Of a DNA stretch of 64,000 bases, positions 1 to 9,364 are shown one piece after another (position 1 is the stretch's first letter; each line of letters starts with the position of its first letter). The notes under the pieces were generated by a model. That model saw nothing but the letters and a program-made list of their open reading frames with translations. It was not told where the DNA came from and made no database searches. This DNA is from Brevibacillus agri (GTDB lineage Bacteria > Bacillota > Bacilli > Brevibacillales > Brevibacillaceae). The stretch is from NCBI RefSeq assembly GCF_004117055.1, contig NZ_CP026363.1:2844001-2908000 (forward strand), written 5' to 3'. Both the position numbers and the translations under genes were made by a program.

Positions 1-441
1 CGGGCAGAACGCCGCCAGTTTACGAATGGAGCGAGCGCAAAGGCGGTGTTCGGGTCGGGCGTCTATTTGGTGAGCAATCCGGTCGTCGCGGCACAGTACG
101 CGATCTGCCACGCCGAGACGATCGGGGACAAAGCCGCCGTGCTTCAGCAGCAGGTGGCTTTGCCGGGGCTGTTCTGTTTGGACGAGCGCTTCGGCGAAAA
201 TGAATTGCGCAGCGAGGCGCTGCGGCACAGGCACGGGGCAGATGAGCTGGCGCGGCGCGCGGCCGGGCTTGCGCACGAGGAATGGCTGGAATGGACCGGA
301 GATGAGGTGCGGGCCTACCTGCTCGCCTGTGGATACCGGGGGATTCGCTACTGGATCAGCCCGGAACTTACGTACTATGTTTGCTATGAGCCTGACGCGC
401 AAATCGAAGACATTTCGCTTCTCTCTGTGCTCGAAGTGTGA
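1..441 (+). CDS. ADP-ribosyltransferase-fold-like protein, C-terminal part
   Basis: The frame is open from the first base of the window, so the gene starts upstream and only about 146 C-terminal residues are seen. Near the start is a GSGVYLVSN segment followed by AAQYA. This resembles the G-x-G-x-Y-L...A..YA strand-helix of PARP-like and other ADP-ribosyltransferase folds. Near the end GYRGIRYW and [11 protein letters not shown] resemble the GYDGI and Y-V-x-F-x-P-x-Q-I elements that close many such domains. The catalytic Glu cannot be assigned. It could be an enzyme, a toxin-like domain, or an unrelated protein with the same pattern; the fold call is inference from short motifs. Confidence 0.5.
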   Translation, partial: RAERRQFTNGASAKAVFGSGVYLVSNPVVAAQYAICHAETIGDKAAVLQQQVALPGLFCLDERFGENELRSEALRHRHGADELARRAAGLAHEEWLEWTGDEVRAYLLACGYRGIRYWISPELTYYVCYEPDAQIEDISLLSVLEV

Positions 442-548
442 GAAATCACCCAAGACTATCGACGGATTCGCCAGAGTTTGGTAAGATTTGGACAGTATTC
501 GAGCTTTTTCAACTTACTACTATGGACACGGGAGGATTACCTACAGCA

Positions 549-2261
549 ATGAATCTACTACGTAACCTCAGCACTAGAGCCAAAATGTTCAGCTTGGTCG
601 TCTTGATGGCGATCTTCTTGTGCAGCGTCGGCATCACGGGTTATTTTCACGTGAAAGTATCCGGGGAACGGATGCAGGCCATGTATGAGGAGCAACTGCT
701 TCCAGTGAAGTGGATTAACGACTGGCGACAAGACATTCGGGCTATTGACGGGTTGATCTACAAAATGATTCTCGATCCTGCCCCTGCTGTCTTCGCGCAG
801 TACAAGGCCGAGCTGGACCAGCGCATCGCCTCTGCCGACCAGACGTTTAGGTACCTCCAGAACTCTCGCCTGGACGAAAAAGAACAAGAGCGCGTCAGTA
901 AGCTGAAGGAGCTTCTGGAACAGTACAGCAAAGACCAGAACGAGGTTGTCCAACTGATTAAGGAAAACAAGACCGATCAGGCTTACGCCTACTATCGGGC
1001 GACGGACAAAACGCTCAGTTGGATCAATCAGGAACAACTGGAATGGGCGAACTACAAGTCTTCCCAGGCGGATCGGATGCAGCAGCAAAACTGGGACGAT
1101 TCGAAAAAAGCGGTGCTGCTTTTGCTGATCGTCGGGGGAGCTTCGATCGTCCTGGCGGGCGGACTCGGATTTTTGATCTCCCGGATGATTGCCGATCCGC
1201 TGCGCGTCGTCGCAAGCCGCATGGAAGATTTGGCTCAGGGGAACTTGGCGGTTGCTCCGGTGACTTACGTAGCAAAAGACGAGGTCGGCAAGCTCGGGAT
1301 TGCCTTCAACGAGCTGGTCGCCAACTTCCGTTCCTTGATCGAGCAAGTAAAAGTCGCAGGAGAGCAAGTCGCAGCTTCCTCCGAGGAACTGTCGGCAAGC
1401 GCCCAGCAATCCGTGCGGGCCACAGAGCAGGCGATGGGAAGCGTCGAGCAGATTGCGACGACGGCCGAAGTGCAGACCCAGCGCACACAGGAAAGCGTGC
1501 GCGTCATGGAGGAAATGTCTGTTGCCATTCAACGGATTGCCGACACGTCCAGCGCCGTTTCCGAAGCATCGGTAGTGGCAGCGGATGATGCGCAGCAAGG
1601 GAATATCCAGATTCAGCAAGCGGTCTTCCAAATTGATTCTCTCTCCCAAGGCGTGAACCACGCGGCAGACCTCGTTCAGCAGCTCGGCGTCCGCTCGGAA
1701 GCGATCGGGAAAATTGTCGATGTAATCACAGGCATCGCCTCCCAGACCAATTTGTTGGCGCTGAATGCGGCGATTGAGGCAGCGCGGGCCGGAGAGCAGG
1801 GCCGGGGCTTTGCCGTGGTGGCGGATGAGGTTCGCAAGCTGGCGGAGCAATCCGAGGAATCGGCGCGGGAAATCGCCCGCCTGATCGGAGAAATCCAGCA
1901 CGAGACAACCCAGGTCGTCTCCGTCATGCTGGCCGGGACCGAAGAGGCGAAAAAAGGGGCTGCCGCCGTTCAGGAGGCGGGAAAAACGTTCGAGCGCATC
2001 GTCGTTTCCGCCAAGGACGTGGCAGGCCAAATCCAGGAAGTATCCGCAGCGACCGAGCAAATGTCGGCGAGCGTGCAGCAGGTTGCTTCCGCCATGGACG
2101 AGATGAACAGGCTGTCGGAGGAAGCGGCCGTACATACGCAGTCCGTCTCGGCCGGAGCAGAGGAGCAGCTCGCTGCGATGCAGGAAATTGCCCGCTCCAG
2201 CAACAATTTGAACGAGCTGTCCCACGAATTGCAGGAATCGATCAGCCAATTCAAATGGTAG
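549..2261 (+). CDS. Methyl-accepting chemotaxis protein
   Basis: A 570-residue membrane chemoreceptor that signals to CheA/CheW. A first membrane span lies at about residues 10-32, followed by a mostly helical extracellular four-helix-bundle-type sensor to about 185. A second span lies at about 188-211, then a HAMP linker ([12 protein letters not shown]). The long cytoplasmic coiled coil carries the conserved hairpin tip from about residue 395 ([18 protein letters not shown], then [18 protein letters not shown]). The start chosen is ATG 549 with GGAGG at 531-535; an in-frame ATG at 522 has no better ribosome site. The gene stands alone and ends just before a strong terminator. The ligand cannot be inferred. 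Confidence 0.95.
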   Translation: MNLLRNLSTRAKMFSLVVLMAIFLCSVGITGYFHVKVSGERMQAMYEEQLLPVKWINDWRQDIRAIDGLIYKMILDPAPAVFAQYKAELDQRIASADQTFRYLQNSRLDEKEQERVSKLKELLEQYSKDQNEVVQLIKENKTDQAYAYYRATDKTLSWINQEQLEWANYKSSQADRMQQQNWDDSKKAVLLLLIVGGASIVLAGGLGFLISRMIADPLRVVASRMEDLAQGNLAVAPVTYVAKDEVGKLGIAFNELVANFRSLIEQVKVAGEQVAASSEELSASAQQSVRATEQAMGSVEQIATTAEVQTQRTQESVRVMEEMSVAIQRIADTSSAVSEASVVAADDAQQGNIQIQQAVFQIDSLSQGVNHAADLVQQLGVRSEAIGKIVDVITGIASQTNLLALNAAIEAARAGEQGRGFAVVADEVRKLAEQSEESAREIARLIGEIQHETTQVVSVMLAGTEEAKKGAAAVQEAGKTFERIVVSAKDVAGQIQEVSAATEQMSASVQQVASAMDEMNRLSEEAAVHTQSVSAGAEEQLAAMQEIARSSNNLNELSHELQESISQFKW

Positions 2262-2283
2262 TGTGTTTTTGCGGCAACAAGCA

Positions 2284-2321
2284 AAAGACTGGCAACCCGT
2301 TATGGTTGTCAGTCTTTTTTT
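2284..2321 (+). terminator. Intrinsic terminator of the chemoreceptor gene
   Basis: A 14-bp stem (AAAGACTGGCAACC against GGTTGTCAGTCTTT, one G-T pair) with a 6-nt loop is followed by a T run, 22 bases after the stop codon. Confidence 0.9.
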
Positions 2322-2341
2322 GCCGTGATGCGGATTCCGAT

Positions 2342-3832
2342 TCAGGAAGCGCGCGACTCCTGCGCTTGTGTCGTGATCTGGTCGTACTCTTTTTGGCTCA
2401 TGATCGAGGCGTCGTTTTTCATCATCCACGTGTAGATCGCAAGCGAAATCAAGAGCCCGACCGTCCAGGCGTTGTCCCAAATGATATGGAAGCCGGGGAT
2501 GTACTTGCTGACAAACGGAATCGCAATCCCGATCAGCATGGCCCAGATCGCTCGCATGTTAAAGCCTGTCTTGTAGGCGTACATGCCGTTCGGTTTGTAC
2601 AGCTCCGTCAGATGGATGCGTCTTTTGCGCACGAGCCAGTAGTCAGCAATCGCAATTCCGTCAATCGGGCCAAGCAACGCGCCATACGTACCGAGCCAGA
2701 GGAAGATGTAATTGCCGAAATTTTCCAAAATATGCCACGGCTGCATGAGCAGGGAGACGACACCGGCGATGATCGCTCCGGCCTCGTAGGAGAGACGGCG
2801 TGGCGCGAGGTTTTCCACGGCGCGGGCGGGGGCGACGATGTTGGCGGCCACATTGGTGGTCAAGGTGGCGAGAATGATGCCGATCGTGCCGAGGAAGATG
2901 GCGAGCGGCGAAAACTTCGCCAGTACGGCGGCAGGGTCCCACAGCGCTTCTCCGTAAATGACGACGGTAGCGGAGGCGACGGCTACCCCGATGAAGGAGA
3001 AGAAGCCCATGGTCGTCGGCAAGGACGAGGATTGGCCGACGATTTGCGCTTTTTGGCTTTTCGCGTAGCGACAGAAGTCCGGAATATTGAGCGCCATGGT
3101 TGCCCAGAAGGCGATCGCGCCTGTCAGTGCCGGGAAAAAGACCTTCAAAAACTCGCCGGCAGAGGTGAATGTGGATGGAGCGGAGAGCATCGGCCCCCAT
3201 CCGCCTGCTTTGGTCAGCGCCCAGACGAGCAAGGCCAGGCTCATGATAATCAGGATCGGCGCTGCCCAGGCTTCCATCTTTTTGATCGCTTCCGGACCGC
3301 GATAGGCGACCCATACGTTCAGGAGCCAAAAGCCGAAAAAGGAAATCCACAGATGGCCGGGGACACTGGCCCAGTCTGTCATCGACATGAGCAGCGTATC
3401 AATGGCGGCTCCGCCGAACCAACAGTTGATGCCAAACCAGCCAGCTCCGATCAGCCCGCGAGCGACCGCTGGAATGTGAGCGCCCTTGGAGCCGAACCAG
3501 AGCCGGGCGAACACAGGGTAGGGGATGCCGAATTTCGTCCCGGCATGGGAGTTGAGAAGGATAGGGATAAGGACAATACAGTTTCCGAGAATAATGGTCA
3601 AGATCGCCTGCCACCAGTTCATGCCCAACGAGATCAGCCCGGCTGCCATCGCGTACGTGGGAAGACAGATCGACATCCCGATCCAGAGGCTGGCAAAGTT
3701 GTACGCGGTCCACGAATGCTCAGCTTTCGTCGTCGGCCGCAGCCCTTCATTGTAGAGCGAGCTGTCTTTGATAAGGTCTTCCCCTGCTTTTGTCAGGGTG
3801 ACAATTCCATTTGCATCTTCCTGCGTCTTCAT
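2342..3832 (-). CDS. NCS1 family nucleobase:cation symporter
   Basis: A 496-residue permease with about 12 hydrophobic spans of the nucleobase:cation symporter-1 family (allantoin, hydantoin, cytosine and uracil permeases). The N-terminus has the family signature: SSLYNEGLRPT followed by WTAYNFASLWIGMSICLPTY. Other family segments are FGSKGAHIPAVARGLIGAGWFGIN, then ALNIPDFCRYAKS, and GIAIADYWLVRKRRIHL near the end. ATG 3832 is chosen because GGAGGG lies directly upstream; the longer frame would run through the promoter. The substrate is unresolved. The neighbouring minus-strand UbiD gene ends in its own terminator, so the two are probably separate units. Confidence 0.88.
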   Translation of the reverse strand: MKTQEDANGIVTLTKAGEDLIKDSSLYNEGLRPTTKAEHSWTAYNFASLWIGMSICLPTYAMAAGLISLGMNWWQAILTIILGNCIVLIPILLNSHAGTKFGIPYPVFARLWFGSKGAHIPAVARGLIGAGWFGINCWFGGAAIDTLLMSMTDWASVPGHLWISFFGFWLLNVWVAYRGPEAIKKMEAWAAPILIIMSLALLVWALTKAGGWGPMLSAPSTFTSAGEFLKVFFPALTGAIAFWATMALNIPDFCRYAKSQKAQIVGQSSSLPTTMGFFSFIGVAVASATVVIYGEALWDPAAVLAKFSPLAIFLGTIGIILATLTTNVAANIVAPARAVENLAPRRLSYEAGAIIAGVVSLLMQPWHILENFGNYIFLWLGTYGALLGPIDGIAIADYWLVRKRRIHLTELYKPNGMYAYKTGFNMRAIWAMLIGIAIPFVSKYIPGFHIIWDNAWTVGLLISLAIYTWMMKNDASIMSQKEYDQITTQAQESRAS

Positions 3833-3867
3833 TTTCTTTCCCTCCTTTTTTTGACAAAATCGCTGGC

Positions 3868-3917
3868 ATTCGGACAACCGCCCCCAGGTTGTCTCGAATA
3901 CAAGTTGTAACATTATA
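3868..3917 (-). promoter_or_regulatory. Promoter element and leader dyad of the NCS1 permease gene
   Basis: On the minus strand a TATAAT box (3917-3912) is followed, at about the expected transcription start, by a dyad. GACAACC and GGTTGTC arms surround a 7-nt C-rich spacer, extended by ATTCG/CGAAT with one bulged base (3868-3899). There is no T run after it. It may be an operator or a leader hairpin; it does not match the purine riboswitch core. Confidence 0.45.
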
Positions 3918-3954
3918 TTGGGGGAAAGAAGCCCTAAGTACAGCTTTTTCCCGG

Positions 3955-3990
3955 GCAAAAAAAACGTCTGGAACGATTCGTTCCAGACGT
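3955..3990 (-). terminator. Intrinsic terminator of the UbiD-family gene
   Basis: The 13-base arms ACGTCTGGAACGA and TCGTTCCAGACGT meet almost without a spacer. Read on the minus strand they are followed by an eight-T run, 17 bases after the decarboxylase stop. Confidence 0.85.
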
Positions 3991-4006
3991 ACGGCAGGTG
4001 GCAATG

Positions 4007-5770
4007 CTATGCTTTTGGGAAATATTCGTTCCAGCGTTTGTCGACCAATGCCGATATTTCCGGCAGCGTCTCTACTTCATCCGGGTAGAAAGGCTTCATC
4101 CGCGCATCGACGACCAGCGGCCCTTCGTAGCGGATTTTGTTGCGGACAATCGTCGACTTGGCGTACAGATCGTGAGCCGGGTCGAAACGAGTGAACACGG
4201 TCCAGAGGAAGCTGCTTTGCTTCTCGGCGATCGCCGCATCGTCCACAATGCAGATCATCGGCCAGTCTGCCAGATTTTCGTTGAGATAGGACAGCAACTC
4301 TTCGCCCAGCTCCGGCCTTTCGCTGAAGCTCGGCCCGGAAATGACCAGACATCCGGGGCAAAACGCGCGAATATCGGTTATGCTCGGAATGCCTTGTCCT
4401 TTGTACTCGCGTGGCAGCTCGCGGACGGGGTCGCCGATGCCGAGCATGATTCCTTTGGAGCCGTGGTTCAGCTTCCGTCCGGTGTAGTCGAGCGTATCGT
4501 TCGACGTATCGTTGACGATGAGCAGGTCGCGCTCCGGCTGGAAGCGAGCCAGGACGATTTCGAGGAAATGCTTGAAATTGCTCAGGTCACACGGCACATC
4601 GGTCACCATCAAAAACTTCGTCAACGTGAGCTGGCCTTCTCCCATGATGCGGAAGGCGTGCGCCATCGCTTCCTTATAGTAGCTTTCGCGCACAATCGCG
4701 CCGGCGAGCGCGTGGAAGCCTGTTTCCCCGTATGTCCAGAGCGCTTTGACACCCGGCATGACGACAGGGAAGAGAGGCGACAGCAGCCGTTGCAAATAAT
4801 CCCCGATGTAATAGTCTTCCTGGCGCGGCTTCCCGACGACGGTGGCCGGATAGATCGCGTCTTTGCGGTGCCACATCTGCTTCACGTTGAACACCGGGAA
4901 GTCATGCTCCCAGGAGTAATAGCCGAAGTGGTCGCCAAAAGGCCCCTCAGGGCGTCTGATGTGCGGAGGAACTTCTCCCGCGAACACAAACTCGGCTTCC
5001 GCGACGATCCGGTGCGGATGGTTCGGCACCTCCGCCATTTTCAGCTTGTCGCCCATCAAGAGCGAGGCGAAGACCAGCTCCGGCACCATTTCCGGCAGGG
5101 GCGCGATTGCGGAGACGATCAGGGCAGGAGGGCCGCCGATCGTAAGGGTAACAGGCAGCGACTGGTTCCGTTTTTCGGCTTCGTGGTAGTGGAACCCGCC
5201 GCCTTTTTGGATTTGCCAGTGCATGCCCGTCGTGTTTTTGTCGTAAATCTGGATGCGGTACATGCCCAGGTTGTGCTCTTTTGTATCAGGGTGCTCTGTA
5301 TAAACGAGCGGCAAGGTGACGAACGGACCGCCATCCAGGTGCCAGCTTGTCAAGGCAGGCAGCTTGGTCATGTCAACATCGGTTGTTGCGATTTGAGTCA
5401 CAGGCGCTTGGGAGGCAGATACGGTTTTGGTGCCCGTGCGCATGACTTCCAACAGCGGCTCGCGCAGCTCCCACAAGCCGGAGAGCTTTGGCGGCAACAG
5501 CTTGTCCATCCCGTGCACCAGGTTGCGGACGACAGCCTCGGGTTTTGGCCCAAACGCCATGTCGACCCGCTCTACGGTCCCGAACAAGTTCGTGACCACG
5601 GGAAACGATTTTCCTTTGACATTGGTGAAAAGCAGAACAGGTCCGCCCTCTTCAATGACTCTGCGATGAATCTCGGCCAGCTCCAGATGGGGATCGACTG
5701 GTGCGTCGATTTCCACGACTTGTCCGGCGCGGCGCAATTGTTCTATGAACGAACGAAGGTTCGCGTGCAT
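4007..5770 (-). CDS. UbiD family decarboxylase (prenyl-FMN dependent)
   Basis: A 587-residue member of the UbiD superfamily, non-oxidative (de)carboxylases that use prenylated FMN made by UbiX. The best landmark is EGPFGDHFGYYS followed by WEHDFPVFNVK, matching the family EGPFGE..GYY segment that carries catalytic acidic residues. GNV-type metal and flavin contacts are not assigned. It is longer than UbiD or BsdC (470-500 residues) and nearer in length to the futalosine-pathway decarboxylases. The start at 5770 has GGAGG nine bases upstream; the longer frame start at 5788 has none. No UbiX partner lies in the window. The substrate is unknown; an aromatic or unsaturated acid is likely from the family. 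Confidence 0.85.
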   Translation of the reverse strand: MHANLRSFIEQLRRAGQVVEIDAPVDPHLELAEIHRRVIEEGGPVLLFTNVKGKSFPVVTNLFGTVERVDMAFGPKPEAVVRNLVHGMDKLLPPKLSGLWELREPLLEVMRTGTKTVSASQAPVTQIATTDVDMTKLPALTSWHLDGGPFVTLPLVYTEHPDTKEHNLGMYRIQIYDKNTTGMHWQIQKGGGFHYHEAEKRNQSLPVTLTIGGPPALIVSAIAPLPEMVPELVFASLLMGDKLKMAEVPNHPHRIVAEAEFVFAGEVPPHIRRPEGPFGDHFGYYSWEHDFPVFNVKQMWHRKDAIYPATVVGKPRQEDYYIGDYLQRLLSPLFPVVMPGVKALWTYGETGFHALAGAIVRESYYKEAMAHAFRIMGEGQLTLTKFLMVTDVPCDLSNFKHFLEIVLARFQPERDLLIVNDTSNDTLDYTGRKLNHGSKGIMLGIGDPVRELPREYKGQGIPSITDIRAFCPGCLVISGPSFSERPELGEELLSYLNENLADWPMICIVDDAAIAEKQSSFLWTVFTRFDPAHDLYAKSTIVRNKIRYEGPLVVDARMKPFYPDEVETLPEISALVDKRWNEYFPKA

Positions 5771-5884
5771 CTGTAGATACCTCCACATCCCCGTAATTCC
5801 CTTTTAACTGTACACGAACATAGGCGATGAAGCTACCTTTTTATCGGCCCGGGATGGTAAGATGAACCAAGAGGTGAGCGATTT

Positions 5885-7504
5885 GTGACTACTGCCCGAA
5901 AAGTGATGTCTTTGCAAACGAGAATGATTTTGCTCATTACGGTCGGCATTATTTTGATTATTTCGTCAGTTGGGGCCGTCTTCTCTTCCATCGTAGCCTC
6001 GTCGATCGAGGAACAGATCGGGAAAAAGGCGCTGAGCGTAGCCAAAATCGTCGCCCACGACCCCGAACTGCGCCGGGCTTTTCAAAGCAGCTCGCCGTCT
6101 GCGCTGATCCAGCCGATCGCGGAAAACGTCCGGCTGCAAACCGGAGCGGAATTTGTCGTCGTGGGCAACCGGGAAGGCATTCGCTACGCGCATCCGCTGC
6201 CTGACCGCATCGGCAAGTCGATGGTCGGCGGCGACAACGAGCCGGGGCTGACCCACGGACAGTCGTACATTTCCAAAGCGATCGGGAGCATGGGCCCTTC
6301 CTTGCGCGGCAAGGTGCCGATTCGCGACGACAATGGCGCGGTGGTCGGCATCGTGTCGGTCGGCTTTTTGCTGGAGGATATCGAAGAAGCCATTGGCGAT
6401 TACCAGAAAAAAGTTCTGCTCATTACGCTGATCGCGCTCGTCTGCGGGATCGCCTTTGCCATCGGGCTGAGCCGCTATTTAAAAAGGCTGACGCTCGGAC
6501 TGGAGCCGGAAGAGATCGCCGCTCTGTACGTGGAGCGCAACGCCGTGCTCGAATCCGTCCGGGAGGGGATCGTGGCGATTGACAGAAACAGCGAGATCAC
6601 GATGATGAACAAGGCAGCGATCCGCATTCTCGAATTGCCGGAGGAAGACATTCACCGCAAGCACATTTTGGACGTGCTGCCGGATAGCCGCATGCCGGAG
6701 GTGCTGAAGACGGGGGAACAACAGCTCGACCGCGAGACGATCACGAGCGGCAAAGAAATCATCGTCAACCGCCTGCCGATCAAGCTCGGGGACAAGGTCG
6801 TTGGTGTCGTCAGCAGCTTTCGCCCGAAATCGGAGATCGACAAGCTCGCCTCGGAGCTGTCCCAGGTCCGGCGCTATGCGGATGTGCTACGCGCCCAGAC
6901 GCACGAGTTCCACAACTTGCTGTACACGATCTCCGGGCTGTTGCAGCTCGGCTCGGTGCAGGAGGCGATCGAGCTGATTACGAGCGAGACATCGGCGCAG
7001 GAAGAGCTGATCCTGTTTGTCGCCAGACGGATTCCGGACCCGATGATTGGCGCTCTTTTGCTCGGCATGCACAACCGGGCGAAAGAGTTGAAAGTCCAGT
7101 TTGTGATCGACCAGGACAGCCATCTCGAAGCGCTTCCCGCGCATATCAACCGCCAGCAGGTGATCGTGCTGCTCGGCAATCTGCTGCAAAACGCGCTGGA
7201 AGCGGTCAACGATGCAGCCGTCTCGCAAAAGCGCGTCGACATTTACTTGGCCGACACGGAAGAAGAACTGCTGTTTGAGATAGCCGACTCCGGGCCGGGA
7301 GTGCCTGACGCATGGCGCGAGACCATTTTTGAAGACGGGTTTTCGACGAAAGCGGGCGAGGAGCGGGGGCTTGGCTTGGCAAAAGTGCGCGGAATCATCG
7401 AAGAGATGGGCGGCTACATCGTCGTCGGAAAAAGCGACTATGGCGGCGCGCTGTTCACCGTTTCCTTGCCGCGAGAAGGGAGGACTGGCAGTGAAGAAGC
7501 TTGA
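5885..7504 (+). CDS. CitA/DcuS-type sensor histidine kinase
   Basis: A 539-residue membrane kinase. A first span lies at about residues 12-35, an extracellular Cache-type sensor at about 40-175 and a second span at about 176-196. A cytoplasmic PAS follows at about 215-310, then the phosphoacceptor region HEFHNLLYTISGLLQLG near residue 340, and an ATPase domain with NLLQNALEAV, DSGPGVPD and GLGLAKVRGI. This layout is that of di- and tricarboxylate sensors (CitA, DcuS, CitS). GTG 5885 is preceded by GAGGTGA. It overlaps the response regulator gene by 14 bases, and a tricarboxylate transporter follows, so sensing of citrate or a similar acid is a sound inference. Confidence 0.93.
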   Translation: MTTARKVMSLQTRMILLITVGIILIISSVGAVFSSIVASSIEEQIGKKALSVAKIVAHDPELRRAFQSSSPSALIQPIAENVRLQTGAEFVVVGNREGIRYAHPLPDRIGKSMVGGDNEPGLTHGQSYISKAIGSMGPSLRGKVPIRDDNGAVVGIVSVGFLLEDIEEAIGDYQKKVLLITLIALVCGIAFAIGLSRYLKRLTLGLEPEEIAALYVERNAVLESVREGIVAIDRNSEITMMNKAAIRILELPEEDIHRKHILDVLPDSRMPEVLKTGEQQLDRETITSGKEIIVNRLPIKLGDKVVGVVSSFRPKSEIDKLASELSQVRRYADVLRAQTHEFHNLLYTISGLLQLGSVQEAIELITSETSAQEELILFVARRIPDPMIGALLLGMHNRAKELKVQFVIDQDSHLEALPAHINRQQVIVLLGNLLQNALEAVNDAAVSQKRVDIYLADTEEELLFEIADSGPGVPDAWRETIFEDGFSTKAGEERGLGLAKVRGIIEEMGGYIVVGKSDYGGALFTVSLPREGRTGSEEA

Positions 7505-8189
7505 AGTGCTGATCGTCGAGGACGATTTGCGGATTATTGACATTAACCGAAGATTCGTGAGCAAGATCGAGGGATTCGAAGTGATTGCCACCGCCACCAA
7601 CGGCAGCGACGCCAAAGAGCTGTTCGCCGCCATACGTCCCGATCTGGTTTTGCTGGACGTGTACTTGCCCGATATGCTCGGCACAGAGCTGGTCTGGTAC
7701 ATCCGCCAGCATTATCGCGAGGTGGACATCATCATGATTACGGCAGCCAAGGAGATGGAGATGGTCCAGGAAGCGCTGCGCGGCGGCGTTTTTGACTACA
7801 TCGTCAAGCCGCTTGTGTTCGAGCGCTTTCGCGAGCGGCTGGAGAGCTATCGCGCCCATCTGGCACGGACGCGAGAGGCGACAGAGGTCGATCAGGATGT
7901 CATCGACCAGATGCTGACCAGGCGGCCGATCCAGGCGAAAATGCGCGAGTCAGCCGTGCCAAAAGGCATTGACCAGTTGACACTGGAAAAAGTGATCGAG
8001 GCGATCAGGCAGACAGGCGACAAAGGTGTCTCGGCAGAGGAGATCGGCCGCGAGATCGGCACCAGTCGGACGACGGCTCGGCGCTACCTGGAGCATCTGG
8101 TGCAGGAAAAAAAGGCGCGAGCCGACCTGATCTACGGCAGTGTCGGCAGGCCGGAGAGAAAGTACCGTTTTTTGCAAGAGCGGGCATGA
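7491..8189 (+). CDS. CitB/DcuR-type response regulator
   Basis: A 232-residue two-component regulator. The receiver domain starts with EVLIVEDDLRII, has the phosphoacceptor Asp near residue 56 (LLDVYLPDM), and the conserved Thr and Lys regions (MITAAKE, YIVKPL). A linker leads to a C-terminal helix-turn-helix (GVSAEEIGREIGTSRTTARRYLEHL) typical of CitB, CitT and DcuR. The GTG start at 7491 has GGGAGG at 7479-7484 and lies inside the kinase gene end, so the two are translationally coupled. Its likely target is the tctCBA operon 138 bases downstream. Confidence 0.93.
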   Translation: MKKLEVLIVEDDLRIIDINRRFVSKIEGFEVIATATNGSDAKELFAAIRPDLVLLDVYLPDMLGTELVWYIRQHYREVDIIMITAAKEMEMVQEALRGGVFDYIVKPLVFERFRERLESYRAHLARTREATEVDQDVIDQMLTRRPIQAKMRESAVPKGIDQLTLEKVIEAIRQTGDKGVSAEEIGREIGTSRTTARRYLEHLVQEKKARADLIYGSVGRPERKYRFLQERA

Positions 8190-8320
8190 ACAATATGAAC
8201 AAAAAGTTTAAAATTTTCTAAATATACCTTATGCACGAAAACTATTCCCCGCAAGACCCGGCATGATACGTTAATGACAAGCGTGGTAACGCTTACAAAA
8301 ACGACGGGTTCGAGGGGGAT
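8190..8320 (+). promoter_or_regulatory. Control region of tctCBA with a cre-like site
   Basis: The sequence TGGTAACGCTTACA (8284-8297) matches the catabolite-responsive consensus TGWNANCGNTNWCA at all positions but one. Upstream, 8200-8226 is an AT-rich stretch (AAGTTTAAAATTTTC and CTAAATATA) of the kind bound by CitB/DcuR-type regulators. CcpA repression plus activation by the adjacent response regulator is inferred; no clean sigma-A promoter was found. Confidence 0.55.
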
Positions 8321-8326
8321 TTTTGT

Positions 8327-9364
8327 TTGAAAAAGAAAAGATGCATGCTCATTACTTTGTCTGCTTTCTTTACGCTCGCGCTGGCCGCCTGTGGCGGGGT
8401 GAACAGCGGCTCGTCCGGCTCGGGCGCGCAGCCTGTGCCTACTGCATCCAACTATCCGGAAAAGCCGATCGTGTTCGTAGCTCCATCCGGGGCAGGCGGC
8501 GGCTGGGACAAGACAGCCCGCTCGCTTGGCAAAGTATTGAACGAGAGCAAGCTGGTGACCGAAGCGATTACGGTAGAAAACAAGCCAGGCGGCGGCGGGA
8601 CCGTCTTCATGGCGGAATACGTCAGCAAAGACAAAGGCAACCCTTACAAGCTGTTCGTCAGCTCTCCGCCGATTCTCATCAACCATAACAAAAAAGAGGG
8701 GAACAGTCCGTTCGGTTTCCAGCATGTGACGCCACTGGCGCAAATGACGAAAGACTTTGGCGCCCTGGTCGTGCGAGCAGATTCGCCGTACAAGGATATG
8801 AAAAGCTTTTTGGACGAGCTGAAAAAAGACCCGACGAAAATGACGCTCGCAGGCGGTTCGGCTCCGGGTTCGATGGATCACCTCGTCAGCGTGTTGCCCG
8901 CCGCCAAATACGGCATGGACCCGAAAACGGTCAAGTACGTCTCCTACGACGGCGGCGGAGAAGCGATTGCGGCCTTGCTCGGCGGCAATGCCGACATGAT
9001 CGCGACCGATGCCTCCGGCGTAGGAGAATATGTGAAGGCAGGCAAGGTTCGCGTGCTCGGCGTCACGTCGGAAGAGCGAATGGGCGGAGAGCTGAAGGAC
9101 GTCCCGACCTTGAAAGAACAAGGAATTGATGCGACGTTTACGATCTGGCGCGGCGTATTCGGCCCGGCTGACATGCCTGCGGATGCCAAAGCGTATTGGG
9201 ATACCAAGCTGAAAGAGTTGTCGGAGAGCGAAGCGTGGAAGCAGGAGCTTGCCGCAAACGGCTGGGAGAGCGAGTACAAGGACGCGGCGACCTTCACGGC
9301 GTTTTTGGAGGAGCAGGATCAGCTAGTAAAAGAGCTGTTGACCTCGCTTGGCATGGCGAAATAG
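8327..9364 (+). CDS. tctC: Tripartite tricarboxylate transporter substrate-binding lipoprotein (TctC family)
   Basis: A 345-residue secreted binding protein. The signal peptide ends in a lipobox (LALAACGG), so the mature protein should be anchored to the outer face of the membrane. The body starts YPEKPIVFVAPSGAGGGWD, the Bug/TctC ligand-loop signature, and later has the family GGSAPGSMDH and YDGGGEAIAALLGGNAD segments. The TTG start at 8327 is set by GAGGGGG at 8312-8318. It delivers the substrate, probably citrate or a related tricarboxylate, to TctA/TctB. Confidence 0.93.
   Translation: MKKKRCMLITLSAFFTLALAACGGVNSGSSGSGAQPVPTASNYPEKPIVFVAPSGAGGGWDKTARSLGKVLNESKLVTEAITVENKPGGGGTVFMAEYVSKDKGNPYKLFVSSPPILINHNKKEGNSPFGFQHVTPLAQMTKDFGALVVRADSPYKDMKSFLDELKKDPTKMTLAGGSAPGSMDHLVSVLPAAKYGMDPKTVKYVSYDGGGEAIAALLGGNADMIATDASGVGEYVKAGKVRVLGVTSEERMGGELKDVPTLKEQGIDATFTIWRGVFGPADMPADAKAYWDTKLKELSESEAWKQELAANGWESEYKDAATFTAFLEEQDQLVKELLTSLGMAK

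Noticed and set aside
558-2480. 640-codon minus-strand ORF opposite the chemoreceptor gene
   Set aside because: Shadow of a GC-rich coding region; the plus strand has all chemoreceptor motifs and a ribosome site, the minus frame has neither.
3833-3917. Purine riboswitch before the NCS1 permease
   Set aside because: The leader is too short and lacks the purine aptamer core; only a simple dyad is seen.
3998-5776. 592-codon plus-strand ORF opposite the UbiD gene
   Set aside because: Antisense shadow; Arg/Gln/His-rich low-likelihood protein with no motif.
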